From: Rufibacter roseus
Lineage (GTDB): Bacteria > Bacteroidota > Bacteroidia > Cytophagales > Hymenobacteraceae
DNA length: 64,000 nucleotides
Assembly: GCF_001647285.1 (NCBI RefSeq)
Contig: NZ_LRML01000010.1
Span: 89,362 to 153,361 of the forward strand
Direction: 5' to 3'
The notes beneath the pieces were generated by a model. That model made no database searches. It was given only the letters and a program-made list of their open reading frames with translations, and was not told where the DNA came from. The position numbers and the translations under genes were made by a program. Shown here piece by piece: positions 42,839-51,381 of this stretch; position 1 is the first letter of the stretch; each line of letters opens with the position of its first letter.

Positions 42839-45800
42839 CTATTTCTTTCCGACTTCTGCTTCTTTCTCCCAACCCTCTGGACGGCGCCAACGGTTAGGGG
42901 CAGCTGGCTCAGGCTTCAGTTCCACAGCTTTTGTTTTTAACAGCTCCAAAGCCACGGCTACGGCGCGTTCCAGCTGAGGGTCTTTGCCGGCAATGACATC
43001 GGCTGGTTTATTCAATACCTCAATGTCTGGGGCTACGCCTTCACCTTCCACGGCCCATTCCCCGTTGACATCCACGAAACCACCCCGCGGTGCTACCATG
43101 CGGCCACCGTCTATGAACGGAGGTGTGTCCCAGGTGCCTACCAGACCGCCCCAAGTGCGGGTGCCCACAATAGGGCCGATCTCCATTTTGCGGAACAGGT
43201 ACGGCAATAAGTCACCGCCAGAACCGGCCATTTCGTTTACAATCATCACCTTCGGTCCCCAAATACCTGACATTGGTGTGGTGAAAGGCCTGTGGTCGCC
43301 TACTTTGCTGTTGAAGTAGCCATGCAGTTCGCGGGCCATGATGTCAACCATGTAATCGGCGGCGGAACCACCTCCGTTGTTGCGTTCGTCAATTACAGCA
43401 CCCTGCTTGTCTTGCTGGCCAAAGTAGTAGCGGTTAAACGAGGTGTAACCAGCTTGTCCGGTGTTAGGCACGTAAACGTACGCCAGTTTTCCGCCAGAGA
43501 GTTGGTCTACTTTCTGCCGGTTTCCTTCTATCCAGGCAATGCGGCGTAAGCCTGATTCATTGGCTACGGGTACTACCGTTACTAAACGGGAGCCATCCAT
43601 GCTGGGCTTGCTGTTGATACGAAGTACCGTTTGTCTGTCTGCGGTAGCCTCAAAGAACTGGTACAGGTTTTCAGTTGCCTTTACAGGCTGACCGTTCACT
43701 TCCAGAATGTAGTCGCCGGTGTTGATGTTGAGGCCCGGAGCACGGAGTGGTGCGCGCAGATCTGGATTCCAGGACTCGCCGTTGTAAATTTTGTTGATGC
43801 GGTACAAGCCGTTGTTGACTTCATAATCAGCACCCAGCAAACCAACCGGCACCCGTTTTACATCGGGGAAATCTCCGCCTGAGGTGTAGGAGTGGCCCAC
43901 TGAAATTTCGCCTCCCAAAATGTCAATGAGATAGTGTAACTCAGAACGGTGGCGTACATGCTCCAACCACGGGCTGTACCATTCATAAATCTTATCCCAG
44001 GGGGCGCCGTGGGTATTGTCTACATACAGGAAGTCTCGCTGATAGCGCCAGCCTTCTCTGAAGATTTGTTTCCACTCGGCGGCGGGGTCAATCTTTACTT
44101 TCAGGTCTGACACTTTCAGCCTGCCGTCACCAGGTTTAGGGGTGTTGGCGGTGCTCACAATGCTCCAGCTAGACCCACTTCGGTACAACAGGTTTTTGCG
44201 GTCGAAGGAGACAGAGGCGTCGTTTACCTTTGTCAGGAACTCAGTAGCCTTTGTGTCTTTCAAGCTGTATTTGTGCAGGGTTTCGCCTTGCTGGTTCTGG
44301 ATAGACTCCATGTAAAACACCTGACCCTCGGGGCCGGGCAGTAAGCCAGTATAGTTACGATCCGGCACTTGAATAGGAAGAATACGCTGGCTTAGCCCAT
44401 CCATATCTATTTTTACGGTAACAGCAGGCTTCACTACTTTCGCTTCGCCCTTTTGCCCGCTCTTGGTGCGGGGCGCTTCCTGCTGCTTTTTACCTGATGT
44501 TGATTGCTGTTCTGATGCTTTCTGGGAATCGGTGTTTTGTGCTTGCGCCTGTTCTTCATCGCTGCGCGGCAGTAACGGCGATGGCGTGTCTTTAGACAGC
44601 ACAACCATGTAAAGACTGCGGGTAACGGGATGATCAAAGCTACTCATATCTAGCCAGCCGGTATTTAGACCAAAGTTGGTACTGGCCAGAAAATACAGGT
44701 ACTTGCCGCTCTCGTCCCATACTGGTGAAAGGGCATCGGCCATGTTATCTGTTAGCTGCAGGGTTTTGCCGGTTTCTACATTGTGCACTTTTACCGCCTT
44801 AAACTGGTTGGGCAGCAGTTTGGTGTAGGCAATCCATTTGCTATCCGGTGACCACACCGGGTTCATGGTGCGGTCTGGGTGTGCGTAGCCCTCGGTGTCG
44901 GCTTTCTTTATTTTGCCAGATGCCACCTCTACGTACCACAGGTTGTAATCAGTATCGGTAAACGCTATGTATTTGTTGTTAGGTGACCACTCAGGGCGGA
45001 AGAAGAACGTGGGGTTTGGAATGGCGATGGCTCTAGGCTTAGTAAGCCCTTCCTGATCGCCAATCATGAGCTGGTACTCGCCGGTGGCATCAGAAAACCA
45101 GGCAATCTTTGAGCCATCGGGTGACCAAGTAGGGTAGCGGTCTGCGGCGCCGGGCGTGTGGGTAATGTTACGCCAATCGCCTTCTTCTTTTGGCACGGTA
45201 AAAACCTCACCCCTTGATTCAAAAAGAGCGCGTTTGCCGCCGGGGCTCAATGAGGCATGAATAAGTTGGGTAGGGGAAATATCTGCCCAGCGCGGACGGG
45301 CCCAATCAAAGTCGCCGCGTACTTCTATGGTAAGCTGTTGGGTCTGGTTCGTTATGGGGTTGAGCAAATGCAGGTAGCCGCCTTGCTCGTACACTACCAT
45401 GCCCGCGCCGGCATCCAAATTCTTGGTATCGAACTGTTTGTGGAAGGTGTGCTGCTTCAGCTCATTGGTTTTGGGGTTGAAAGACCAGACGTTGTTGGCA
45501 TAGTCGCGCTCAGACAGAAAGTACACCACGCCATCCATCCAAACAGGGTTGGTGTGCCGCTCACGGTCAGTTTGTGGTGTCTGCTTGAGGCTGAAGTTTT
45601 CCATGTCTACAATCCAGATGGGTTGTGCTTGTCCGCCGCGGTAGTTGCGCCACTCAGGGTCCCAGAAGAAAATGGGCTGGTAGGCCACATACTTGCCATC
45701 CTCAGACAACTCACCATTGGCGGCCTGCGGAATTTTAAGTGCCTCTGGAATACCTTGGGTAATGGAAACGGTGTAAAATTTAGAGTCGGTTGTGGGTTGG

Positions 45801-46222
45801 CCTTCCCGTCCAGAGACAAATAAAACGGATTTACTATCTGGTGTCCAACCGTTAACGGCATCGTTGCCGGGGTGCCAGGTAAGGCGCTTAGGTTGGCCAC
45901 CTTCTACCGGAATCACATATACATCGGTATTTCCGTCGTATTGGCCAGTAAAGGCCAACCACTTGCCATCCGGTGAAAAATGCGGACTGGTTTCAGCCCC
46001 CTCATTGGAAGTTAACCTTCGGGCAAAGCCGAGGTTGGTAGTGCCAGCTTTACGGTCTGCTATCCAAACATCATTAGCATAGACAAAAGCGATGTGGTTC
46101 TCACTGATGGTGGGTTGCCGGAGTAGCCGCGTGCCCTGTGCCTGAACGGCAGCGGGAAGCGCACACAAGGCGCTGCCTAGGGCGGCTATTTGCAAGATCT
46201 TTTTGAAGAGCATAGGGTTCAT
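42839..46222 (-). CDS. Tricorn-like S41 peptidase with beta-propeller and PDZ domains
   Basis: The 1127-residue product has a signal peptide (ending PAAVQAQ). Two sets of WD40-like PD40 repeats follow (about 30-560; repeated SPDGK and SPDSKWIAYT units). A hydrophilic Gln/Lys/Ser-rich linker (about 560-605) leads to a C1-like helical part, a PDZ domain (about 810-880) and the S41 catalytic domain. The latter has DERNNGGGSAADYMVDIMAR and the nucleophile motif NEMAGSGGDLLPY with Ser near 1000. Tricorn degrades oligopeptides in archaeal cytoplasm; Bacteroidota homologues are exported, so this one probably acts in the periplasm. It stands alone. Confidence 0.95.
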   Translation of the reverse strand: MNPMLFKKILQIAALGSALCALPAAVQAQGTRLLRQPTISENHIAFVYANDVWIADRKAGTTNLGFARRLTSNEGAETSPHFSPDGKWLAFTGQYDGNTDVYVIPVEGGQPKRLTWHPGNDAVNGWTPDSKSVLFVSGREGQPTTDSKFYTVSITQGIPEALKIPQAANGELSEDGKYVAYQPIFFWDPEWRNYRGGQAQPIWIVDMENFSLKQTPQTDRERHTNPVWMDGVVYFLSERDYANNVWSFNPKTNELKQHTFHKQFDTKNLDAGAGMVVYEQGGYLHLLNPITNQTQQLTIEVRGDFDWARPRWADISPTQLIHASLSPGGKRALFESRGEVFTVPKEEGDWRNITHTPGAADRYPTWSPDGSKIAWFSDATGEYQLMIGDQEGLTKPRAIAIPNPTFFFRPEWSPNNKYIAFTDTDYNLWYVEVASGKIKKADTEGYAHPDRTMNPVWSPDSKWIAYTKLLPNQFKAVKVHNVETGKTLQLTDNMADALSPVWDESGKYLYFLASTNFGLNTGWLDMSSFDHPVTRSLYMVVLSKDTPSPLLPRSDEEQAQAQNTDSQKASEQQSTSGKKQQEAPRTKSGQKGEAKVVKPAVTVKIDMDGLSQRILPIQVPDRNYTGLLPGPEGQVFYMESIQNQQGETLHKYSLKDTKATEFLTKVNDASVSFDRKNLLYRSGSSWSIVSTANTPKPGDGRLKVSDLKVKIDPAAEWKQIFREGWRYQRDFLYVDNTHGAPWDKIYEWYSPWLEHVRHRSELHYLIDILGGEISVGHSYTSGGDFPDVKRVPVGLLGADYEVNNGLYRINKIYNGESWNPDLRAPLRAPGLNINTGDYILEVNGQPVKATENLYQFFEATADRQTVLRINSKPSMDGSRLVTVVPVANESGLRRIAWIEGNRQKVDQLSGGKLAYVYVPNTGQAGYTSFNRYYFGQQDKQGAVIDERNNGGGSAADYMVDIMARELHGYFNSKVGDHRPFTTPMSGIWGPKVMIVNEMAGSGGDLLPYLFRKMEIGPIVGTRTWGGLVGTWDTPPFIDGGRMVAPRGGFVDVNGEWAVEGEGVAPDIEVLNKPADVIAGKDPQLERAVAVALELLKTKAVELKPEPAAPNRWRRPEGWEKEAEVGKK

Positions 46223-46484
46223 ATGTTTCGTAGGCCTAAAATAGGAATTAGTTTTGGATAACCTTAGGTGCGGGAATAGTGCACCTAAGGTGCTTGGGCT
46301 GGTATAGTAGATTTGTAGGGACAGGGCTCGGCCTGGCTGTTGCGGTGGCCGCCGCTTTACATTCTGTTATAGGATGTATTCGTTAGATCCCCCTGCGTTG
46401 CTTATAATTACCGAAAAAGGAGTTGCTTACCCCCGTCTCCCCGAGCTTCATCTTGTAGGAAAAATCAAATTGCTACTTCTAATG

Positions 46485-46549
46485 GCGCGGAAGTTACTTC
46501 CGTGACGAACAAACGCAAAAGCCGCAAGTCACGGAGATAACTTCCGCGC
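46485..46549. repeat. GCGCGGAAGTT inverted repeat
   Basis: GCGCGGAAGTTACTTCCGTG (46485-46504) pairs with CACGGAGATAACTTCCGCGC (46530-46549). The 22-base arms (including the next bases AC and GT) have two mismatches and a 21-base spacer. The left arm is itself partly palindromic (GGAAGTTACTTCC). It sits in a 485-base gap with no gene. Confidence 0.75.
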
Positions 46550-46620
46550 ATAATTAGCGCCATATTGGTAGTGCTTTCCACTCTTTTTTTAAAATACGCT
46601 TTCAACGAAGCAGTTATCCG

Positions 46621-46672
46621 GAATGCATGGATACTCCTGTGAATACATTCCCTTCAAAGGGTGAATATCAGA
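46621..46672 (-). repeat. Diverged copy of the AACATCCCCC element
   Basis: GAATGCATGGATACTCCTGT, then GAATACATTCCCTTCAAAGG and GTGAATATCAG. In reverse complement it follows the pattern of 38561-38617 with several substitutions. Confidence 0.45.
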
Positions 46673-46707
46673 GATTCGTTGAAATGGAATGTGTTTGTTA
46701 GAATTTT

Positions 46708-47523
46708 TTAATCAATTTGAAGCGTTCCCTCCAGCACAATCTGAGCTTGGCTGCGCACTTCTAAAGTGTGTTCGTCAATAAGCGTGAGGTGCAAATGGCC
46801 TCCTCTGGCTGAGAGTTGATAGGCAGTCATTTCAGTTTTCTGAAGCCTGTCTGCCCAATACTTTGCCAGTACACTATGCGCAGAGCCGGTAACCGGATCC
46901 TCGTTGATGCCTACCCAAGGCCAGAAGCAGCGGGAGTAAAAATCAAATTCAGAATCAGTAGATTTTGTGGTTACTGCTAAACCGTTAACTGAACTGGTGG
47001 ACTGCAGTAATTGACTGAAGTCTGGTTTGATTTGCTCTAATATCTCTCTAGTAGGTACTTCGAGCACCAGCATCTTTATGTCCTCAGAAAAGTAAAGAGC
47101 TAAAGGGGTAACCAAGCCCAGTGCCGTGTACAGATTTGGCAAAGGTGGGTGTGGCTGGTAGTCATACAAAGGGAACCGCATAGAAATATACTCCTCCTCT
47201 TTGATTGCCTGCAGCACCAGGTTATGATGTGTCACAAAGGTCACTTTCTCCAATTTGCGTTTGTCTAGCACCAGCTTGGCGGAGGCTAAGGTGGCGTGTC
47301 CGCAAAAAGCAATTTCTACCGTGGGCGTAAAATAGCGGATGGAAAAATTGCTTTCGTCTTGGGGAGAAGGCACCAGAAAAGCCGTCTCTGAGAGGTTAAG
47401 CTCTGCCGCTATAGCCAGCATTTGACTTTCGGTTAAAGGTTTTTCCAGCAGACAGACTCCCGCCGGGTTGCCTTTGAAAGCCTCTTCCGAAAAGGCATCT
47501 ATGATATAGGTCTTTATTTTCAT
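46708..47523 (-). CDS. PhzF-family isomerase-like protein
   Basis: The 271-residue protein has the two-lobed diaminopimelate-epimerase-like fold of PhzF proteins. IIDAFSEEAFKGNPAGVCLL is the family's N-terminus, NLSETAFL contains the catalytic Glu46, FCGHATLASA the first-lobe binding loop, and EDPVTGSAHSVLAKYWA the second-lobe loop. There are no phenazine genes around it, so it is a generic PhzF-like isomerase rather than a phenazine enzyme. Confidence 0.93.
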   Translation of the reverse strand: MKIKTYIIDAFSEEAFKGNPAGVCLLEKPLTESQMLAIAAELNLSETAFLVPSPQDESNFSIRYFTPTVEIAFCGHATLASAKLVLDKRKLEKVTFVTHHNLVLQAIKEEEYISMRFPLYDYQPHPPLPNLYTALGLVTPLALYFSEDIKMLVLEVPTREILEQIKPDFSQLLQSTSSVNGLAVTTKSTDSEFDFYSRCFWPWVGINEDPVTGSAHSVLAKYWADRLQKTEMTAYQLSARGGHLHLTLIDEHTLEVRSQAQIVLEGTLQID

Positions 47524-47601
47524 GTGGATTACCGATAGGACAGCACGGGCACTCCTTAAATGTTCGGTAATTTAGGCAATAAAGCAGGAATGGGAAAGTA
47601 C

Positions 47602-47644
47602 GTCTGTTTTTGTGCTACTTTTAGAAAATCAGGGCAAAAACAAC
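47602..47644. repeat. Dispersed palindromic element downstream of the YdcF gene
   Basis: GTCTGTTTTTGTGCTAC, centre TTTTAGAAAA, then TCAGGGCAAAAACAAC. It lies between the PhzF-like gene and the end of the YdcF-like gene. Confidence 0.6.
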
Positions 47645-47680
47645 CTTAGAAATTTGAAAGGCTTTTAGGGATTGGCTCGG

Positions 47681-48343
47681 CTATTCCTCCGGCAGTAAAT
47701 GGCTCGTAAAGCCTTGCTGTTTTAGTATTTCAAATGCCTCCCATACTTTCTCCGGAATTTCCTGGTACGCCTGAAAGCCTTTTTGAGGGTACACCTTTAT
47801 CCGCTGTAAGTCGCCCAGCATAATATGGATGACCTGTTCTACCGAAACTTCTTCATTAGGATAGTCTGTGAAACTAATTTGAGGTGAGGTAACCATAAAG
47901 TTTATTTTCGGCCCTGGCCATTGCTGTAGAAACGTGGCGTAGGTTCGGCGTTCCATGTAGGGTTTCTGCACCAGAATAAGACTATCAACGGGAATGTTTC
48001 TTTGTTGCAGCAACTGGTGAGAAAAGGCGATGTTCTCCCCAGTGTTCGTAGACTTATTTTCTATTAGAATCTTTTCTTTAGGTACGCCCTTGTCTATGGC
48101 TATTTGCGCAAATTTTTCAGCCTCGGTTTGGGTCCAGTTGCCCTCAGTGAGCCTACCGTAGCCACCAGAGAAAAGCAGTGAAGGAGCATAACCCTGCAGA
48201 AACAATTCAGCACCTCGTTCGGCCACGCGTAAATCATGGCTGCCCAATACCAAAATAGCGCTGGCCGGCTTGAGGGAGTGGTGCAGTTGGTGGTAATTCC
48301 AGATGCGTTGAGCTAAGGCTGTGGTTTCAGGGGATAAAGACAT
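47681..48343 (-). CDS. YdcF-like DUF218 protein
   Basis: The 220-residue protein has the DUF218 Rossmann-like fold: ILVLGSHDLRVAERGAELF, LLFSGGYGRLTEGNWTQTEA and ILIENKSTNTGENIAFSHQL. There is no membrane anchor, which fits the E. coli YdcF subgroup, a protein that binds S-adenosylmethionine, more than the SanA/ElyC envelope subgroup. The function is unknown. Confidence 0.9.
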   Translation of the reverse strand: MSLSPETTALAQRIWNYHQLHHSLKPASAILVLGSHDLRVAERGAELFLQGYAPSLLFSGGYGRLTEGNWTQTEAEKFAQIAIDKGVPKEKILIENKSTNTGENIAFSHQLLQQRNIPVDSLILVQKPYMERRTYATFLQQWPGPKINFMVTSPQISFTDYPNEEVSVEQVIHIMLGDLQRIKVYPQKGFQAYQEIPEKVWEAFEILKQQGFTSHLLPEE

Positions 48344-48408
48344 TTGAAAGAGTTCTGACTCGGAAAAGATAGGGAAGCATTTACTGCCTCATACTTATTG
48401 GTAACTGT

Positions 48409-49185
48409 TTACTGTTTGCTGTTCATTGTTGCAAGCGCATCTTTGCAATACTCGTCACCTAACTGAGCGCCTAATTTATAGTAGTAAAGACCTTTGTTCT
48501 TATCAGGCTTTTTGTCAAAAGTACCCTTGTACCAAATGTCAGCTAATCGCCGGATAGAGAGAATCTCTTGGTTAGCGGCTCCGTATTCATAGAGCTCAAT
48601 GGCTTTATTTGTATTCAGCGGGACATCTTGCAGGCTAAAGTTGTACATTTCAGCTAGTTGGTAATAAGCTTCTTTGTTGCCCTGTTTGATTTCTGTCAAG
48701 TAATGCTGTATGGTTTCCCAGGCTTTGTCTTCAGGTTTTACTTCCTGAGCAATTTGGTTGAAGTTGTAGGCGGGGGTGGTCATCTGGACGGTGTCGGTGC
48801 GCACATTTGACTTTTTCAGGTGCACCTCATTATCGGTTAACATGACGTAGCGTTGGTTGTTACCCACCAGAACCAGTGTGTCAGTTGAGTAGCGATCCAT
48901 CTGTAATACGTTTGTGTTGTAAAGTTTAATGATGTTATGGCTGCCCTGAATGATAATTACGTCATGGCTGTTGTTAAAATAGGCCGCATTTTCACTCACA
49001 ATGTCTACTAGATTATTGCTGCCGTTAAAGATAACCTGATCTCCTGATCTAGTGGAAGAGGAACCTGCCGACCCTTTAGTGGTGACTTTGACAACATTGT
49101 TCTGGTCTTGGTTTGAGCTCGCAGTTTGGGTTGATTTGCAGCCAGCTAATAAGACGAGAAGGAGCAGATAGTAATGTGGCTTCAT
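48409..49185 (-). CDS. Lipoprotein with beta-repeat region and Sel1-like repeats
   Basis: The 258-residue product has a lipoprotein signal (MKPHYYLLLLVLLAGC). A beta-rich segment (about 30-130) follows in which NGSNNLVDI and QGSHNIIKLYN units recur, as in DUF3060-type beta-helical proteins. The C-terminal part (about 150-255) has Sel1-like helical pairs (AYYQLAEMYNFSLQDV, AIELYEYGA and GLYYYKLGAQLGDEYC). Sel1 repeats usually mediate protein contacts. The combination suggests an outer-membrane or periplasmic adaptor, but no function is known. Confidence 0.82.
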   Translation of the reverse strand: MKPHYYLLLLVLLAGCKSTQTASSNQDQNNVVKVTTKGSAGSSSTRSGDQVIFNGSNNLVDIVSENAAYFNNSHDVIIIQGSHNIIKLYNTNVLQMDRYSTDTLVLVGNNQRYVMLTDNEVHLKKSNVRTDTVQMTTPAYNFNQIAQEVKPEDKAWETIQHYLTEIKQGNKEAYYQLAEMYNFSLQDVPLNTNKAIELYEYGAANQEILSIRRLADIWYKGTFDKKPDKNKGLYYYKLGAQLGDEYCKDALATMNSKQ

Positions 49186-49242
49186 GGTAAAGGCGAGTAA
49201 AAGGAAAGATACAGTACCTACTGTTTTCTGGTAGAGCCTTGG

Positions 49243-49998
49243 TTAATTTTTAGTTACAGTTATTTTTTTGTTCACCAAGTATTTACAGTTTGGGTCAATG
49301 CCGTCAAAGGTATAAGTCCAGGTTTGGTTATTTTGAGTGGTTGCCACAATCTGGTATTTGCCTTCTACCTTTTTTAAAGAACAGCTTTGCACCAGTGGGG
49401 TGTCAAAAATCATACAGTTTGAGGCGTCGGTTTTAGAATGCTTTTTGTTCGCTAGTTGATTTGCGAAATCAAAGTACTGTGTTTTATCAATGGTATAAGG
49501 AGTGAATTCTTTCTGACTTTGTTCATCGGCAGTGTTCATATGAACAAAGTTCTGGTACGGAATAAGTACCCCACCTTTCACAGTAAACGATGTCTCAATA
49601 AGGTTGACAATTGTCTTATCGGTAAATGAATTGACTTTGATGTTGTTTGGGACAAAGTCTATGCCTGTGTTGGTGGGTGTGGTATGCCAGTCAAACAAGC
49701 CTAAAGGGTTAACCTCAATGCCAGGGCTCAAGCATTCAAAGGTGCGTTTCCAGGTATTAGTGTTTTTATCTTTCTTTAGCAGAATTATGCTTGGGTGCTC
49801 GCGGTAGTGAGGCACCAAAACAATTACTTGTAAGTCATCTACTATAGGCAACACCTGCTGAATTTCTGCAGTGTACTTTGTTGAAATTAGCAAGTCGTCA
49901 GCTACATGCTGCAGTTGTTCTTTTGTTAGTTGTTGGGCTTGGGCAGGAGCAACCAAGCACCACGTGGCGAGGCAAATTATGAAAGTAATTCGAATCAT
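49243..49998 (-). CDS. Hypothetical secreted protein
   Basis: The 251-residue product begins with a signal peptide (MIRITFIICLATWCLVAPAQA). The mature part is mixed alpha/beta without a motif I recognise; LQVIVLVPHYREHPSIILLK and IDFVPNNIKVNSF look like strands of a soluble domain. It lies upstream of the Sel1-like lipoprotein gene on the same strand with a 57-base gap, so cotranscription is possible. Confidence 0.78.
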   Translation of the reverse strand: MIRITFIICLATWCLVAPAQAQQLTKEQLQHVADDLLISTKYTAEIQQVLPIVDDLQVIVLVPHYREHPSIILLKKDKNTNTWKRTFECLSPGIEVNPLGLFDWHTTPTNTGIDFVPNNIKVNSFTDKTIVNLIETSFTVKGGVLIPYQNFVHMNTADEQSQKEFTPYTIDKTQYFDFANQLANKKHSKTDASNCMIFDTPLVQSCSLKKVEGKYQIVATTQNNQTWTYTFDGIDPNCKYLVNKKITVTKN

Positions 49999-50051
49999 GG
50001 CTCAATTTACAGAACTACTGCTAACATTACCATTCTTATAGATGTCTTGCT

Positions 50052-51101
50052 ATGATCTTAGGTAAAAGACCGTTTGCCCTTTTGCTATTAATTACCTCTT
50101 TCCTACTGTTGCCTGTTCGTAGTTGGGCTTGTACATGTGCTTACAGTAAAGATTTTATACAGGAGGGGCAAGCGGATGGTTTTGTTTTTGAGGCAAGTTT
50201 TGAATGTGCGCTGGAAGAAAAGGATCTGGTAGGATTAATAAAACACAATATTTATGTGTTGAAGGTACATAGATACTGGGGCAAATCTTTTGGTCAGCAA
50301 TATGTAGTGGCCGCGGCAGATGTATTTTCTTCTTGCAGTGTATCTGGAATTGAAAACGGGAAAAAGTTTGTGATCGCCTCTAAGCCCAATGAACTTAAGT
50401 TGTTTCCCATTCATATGTGCAATACCTATCCCTCTGATAGCTTTCCTGATAGTATGTTTCAGACACATGCATCTGAAGTTGTTTTGCCCAACGCCCAGAA
50501 TGAAAGCTCTCATTCCTCGCCCTGTAACTACCTGCAAGAAAAGAAAAGTAATTTCGATACTATTTACACAGAAAGGGAAACTGCTCTTAGGCAAGCGGGT
50601 TGGTACAAGTTGCTATTCCAGGGCATTATTCTGCTTTTAGGAATGTCAGGGCTTTACATAATCGTCAGTAAAAATACCACTCACTTGTTGGCCATGCTGT
50701 TACAGAAAGTAGCGCTTTCCTCTAGTATCGCACTACTTCTCATGTTGGTGCTATTATGGGCAACAAAAGACAAGTTAACTGTAACACAGCTTCGCACCGA
50801 ATCTTTTGGGGTAAACAGGTATCTGCTAGTGAATTTGTTTGTGGCTGTCGCATTGGTACTTTTTTCTCTTCCTGCCGTCTTAACCAGGCGTTATAATTCA
50901 TTAAAAAACAGAAGTTGGTTATTGCCAATTTTTCTGCTGTTACCTGCCCTACTTTGGCTTTTTCTTGTGGTGCGGTGGATTACTGACTTTGAATTTTCTT
51001 TTTCAGGACTGGCGCTAAATTTTCAATTCTTGGCTCTGCCGTTTTTCTACTTTATTGGAGTAGGTTGGTACCTGTTTACTAACCCCTCAAATAGTAAGTA
51101 G
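50052..51101 (+). CDS. Membrane protein with N-terminal TIMP/netrin-like domain
   Basis: The 349-residue product has a signal peptide ending at RSWA, directly followed by CTCAYSKDF. A mature N-terminus beginning with C-x-C is the hallmark of TIMP/netrin-like (NTR) domains. Further Cys residues (FECALEE, SSCSVSG, HMCNTYP and SPCNYLQ) could complete the disulfides. The strand VLKVHRYWGKSFGQQYVVAA fits the NTR barrel. The C-terminal half has four membrane helices (about 190-210, 220-240, 262-282 and 295-345). The NTR assignment is from pattern; the function is unknown. It is divergent from the secreted protein gene at 49243. Confidence 0.8.
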   Translation: MILGKRPFALLLLITSFLLLPVRSWACTCAYSKDFIQEGQADGFVFEASFECALEEKDLVGLIKHNIYVLKVHRYWGKSFGQQYVVAAADVFSSCSVSGIENGKKFVIASKPNELKLFPIHMCNTYPSDSFPDSMFQTHASEVVLPNAQNESSHSSPCNYLQEKKSNFDTIYTERETALRQAGWYKLLFQGIILLLGMSGLYIIVSKNTTHLLAMLLQKVALSSSIALLLMLVLLWATKDKLTVTQLRTESFGVNRYLLVNLFVAVALVLFSLPAVLTRRYNSLKNRSWLLPIFLLLPALLWLFLVVRWITDFEFSFSGLALNFQFLALPFFYFIGVGWYLFTNPSNSK

Positions 51102-51220
51102 TAGATCCCTCACGTCTCATTACTGCTGTGCTTTTATCTTTATGTTACTACCAAAAGCTATAAAGCAAAAGCGATGGCAAGAAGAATCCTATGCCAGTTA
51201 AGCTTATAAAAACAGAAGTT

Positions 51221-51260
51221 GTGTTTTTGAAGTCATTTTAAAAAAACGAGCCTAAAAACG
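51221..51260. repeat. Dispersed palindromic element upstream of the GH3 gene
   Basis: Degenerate copy: TTGTGTTTTTGAAGTC, centre ATTTTAAAAAAA, then CGAGCCTAAAAACG. It lies between two plus-strand genes, about 120 bases upstream of the GH3 start codon. Confidence 0.55.
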
Positions 51261-51381
51261 TTCTGTTAGTTGCGAAATGCAAAATTGAAGCATCTTTTTT
51301 ATCAGTTTTTTGCAAAAGTGGTAGCTTCTCTAATAATTAGTGTCTATTTTACATTTTAAAATCAGCTAACCTCGTTTGCCT

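Noticed and set aside
46708..47523. Phenazine biosynthesis locus suggested by the PhzF-like gene
   Set aside because: None of the other phz genes is present; PhzF-like proteins are widespread without phenazine synthesis.
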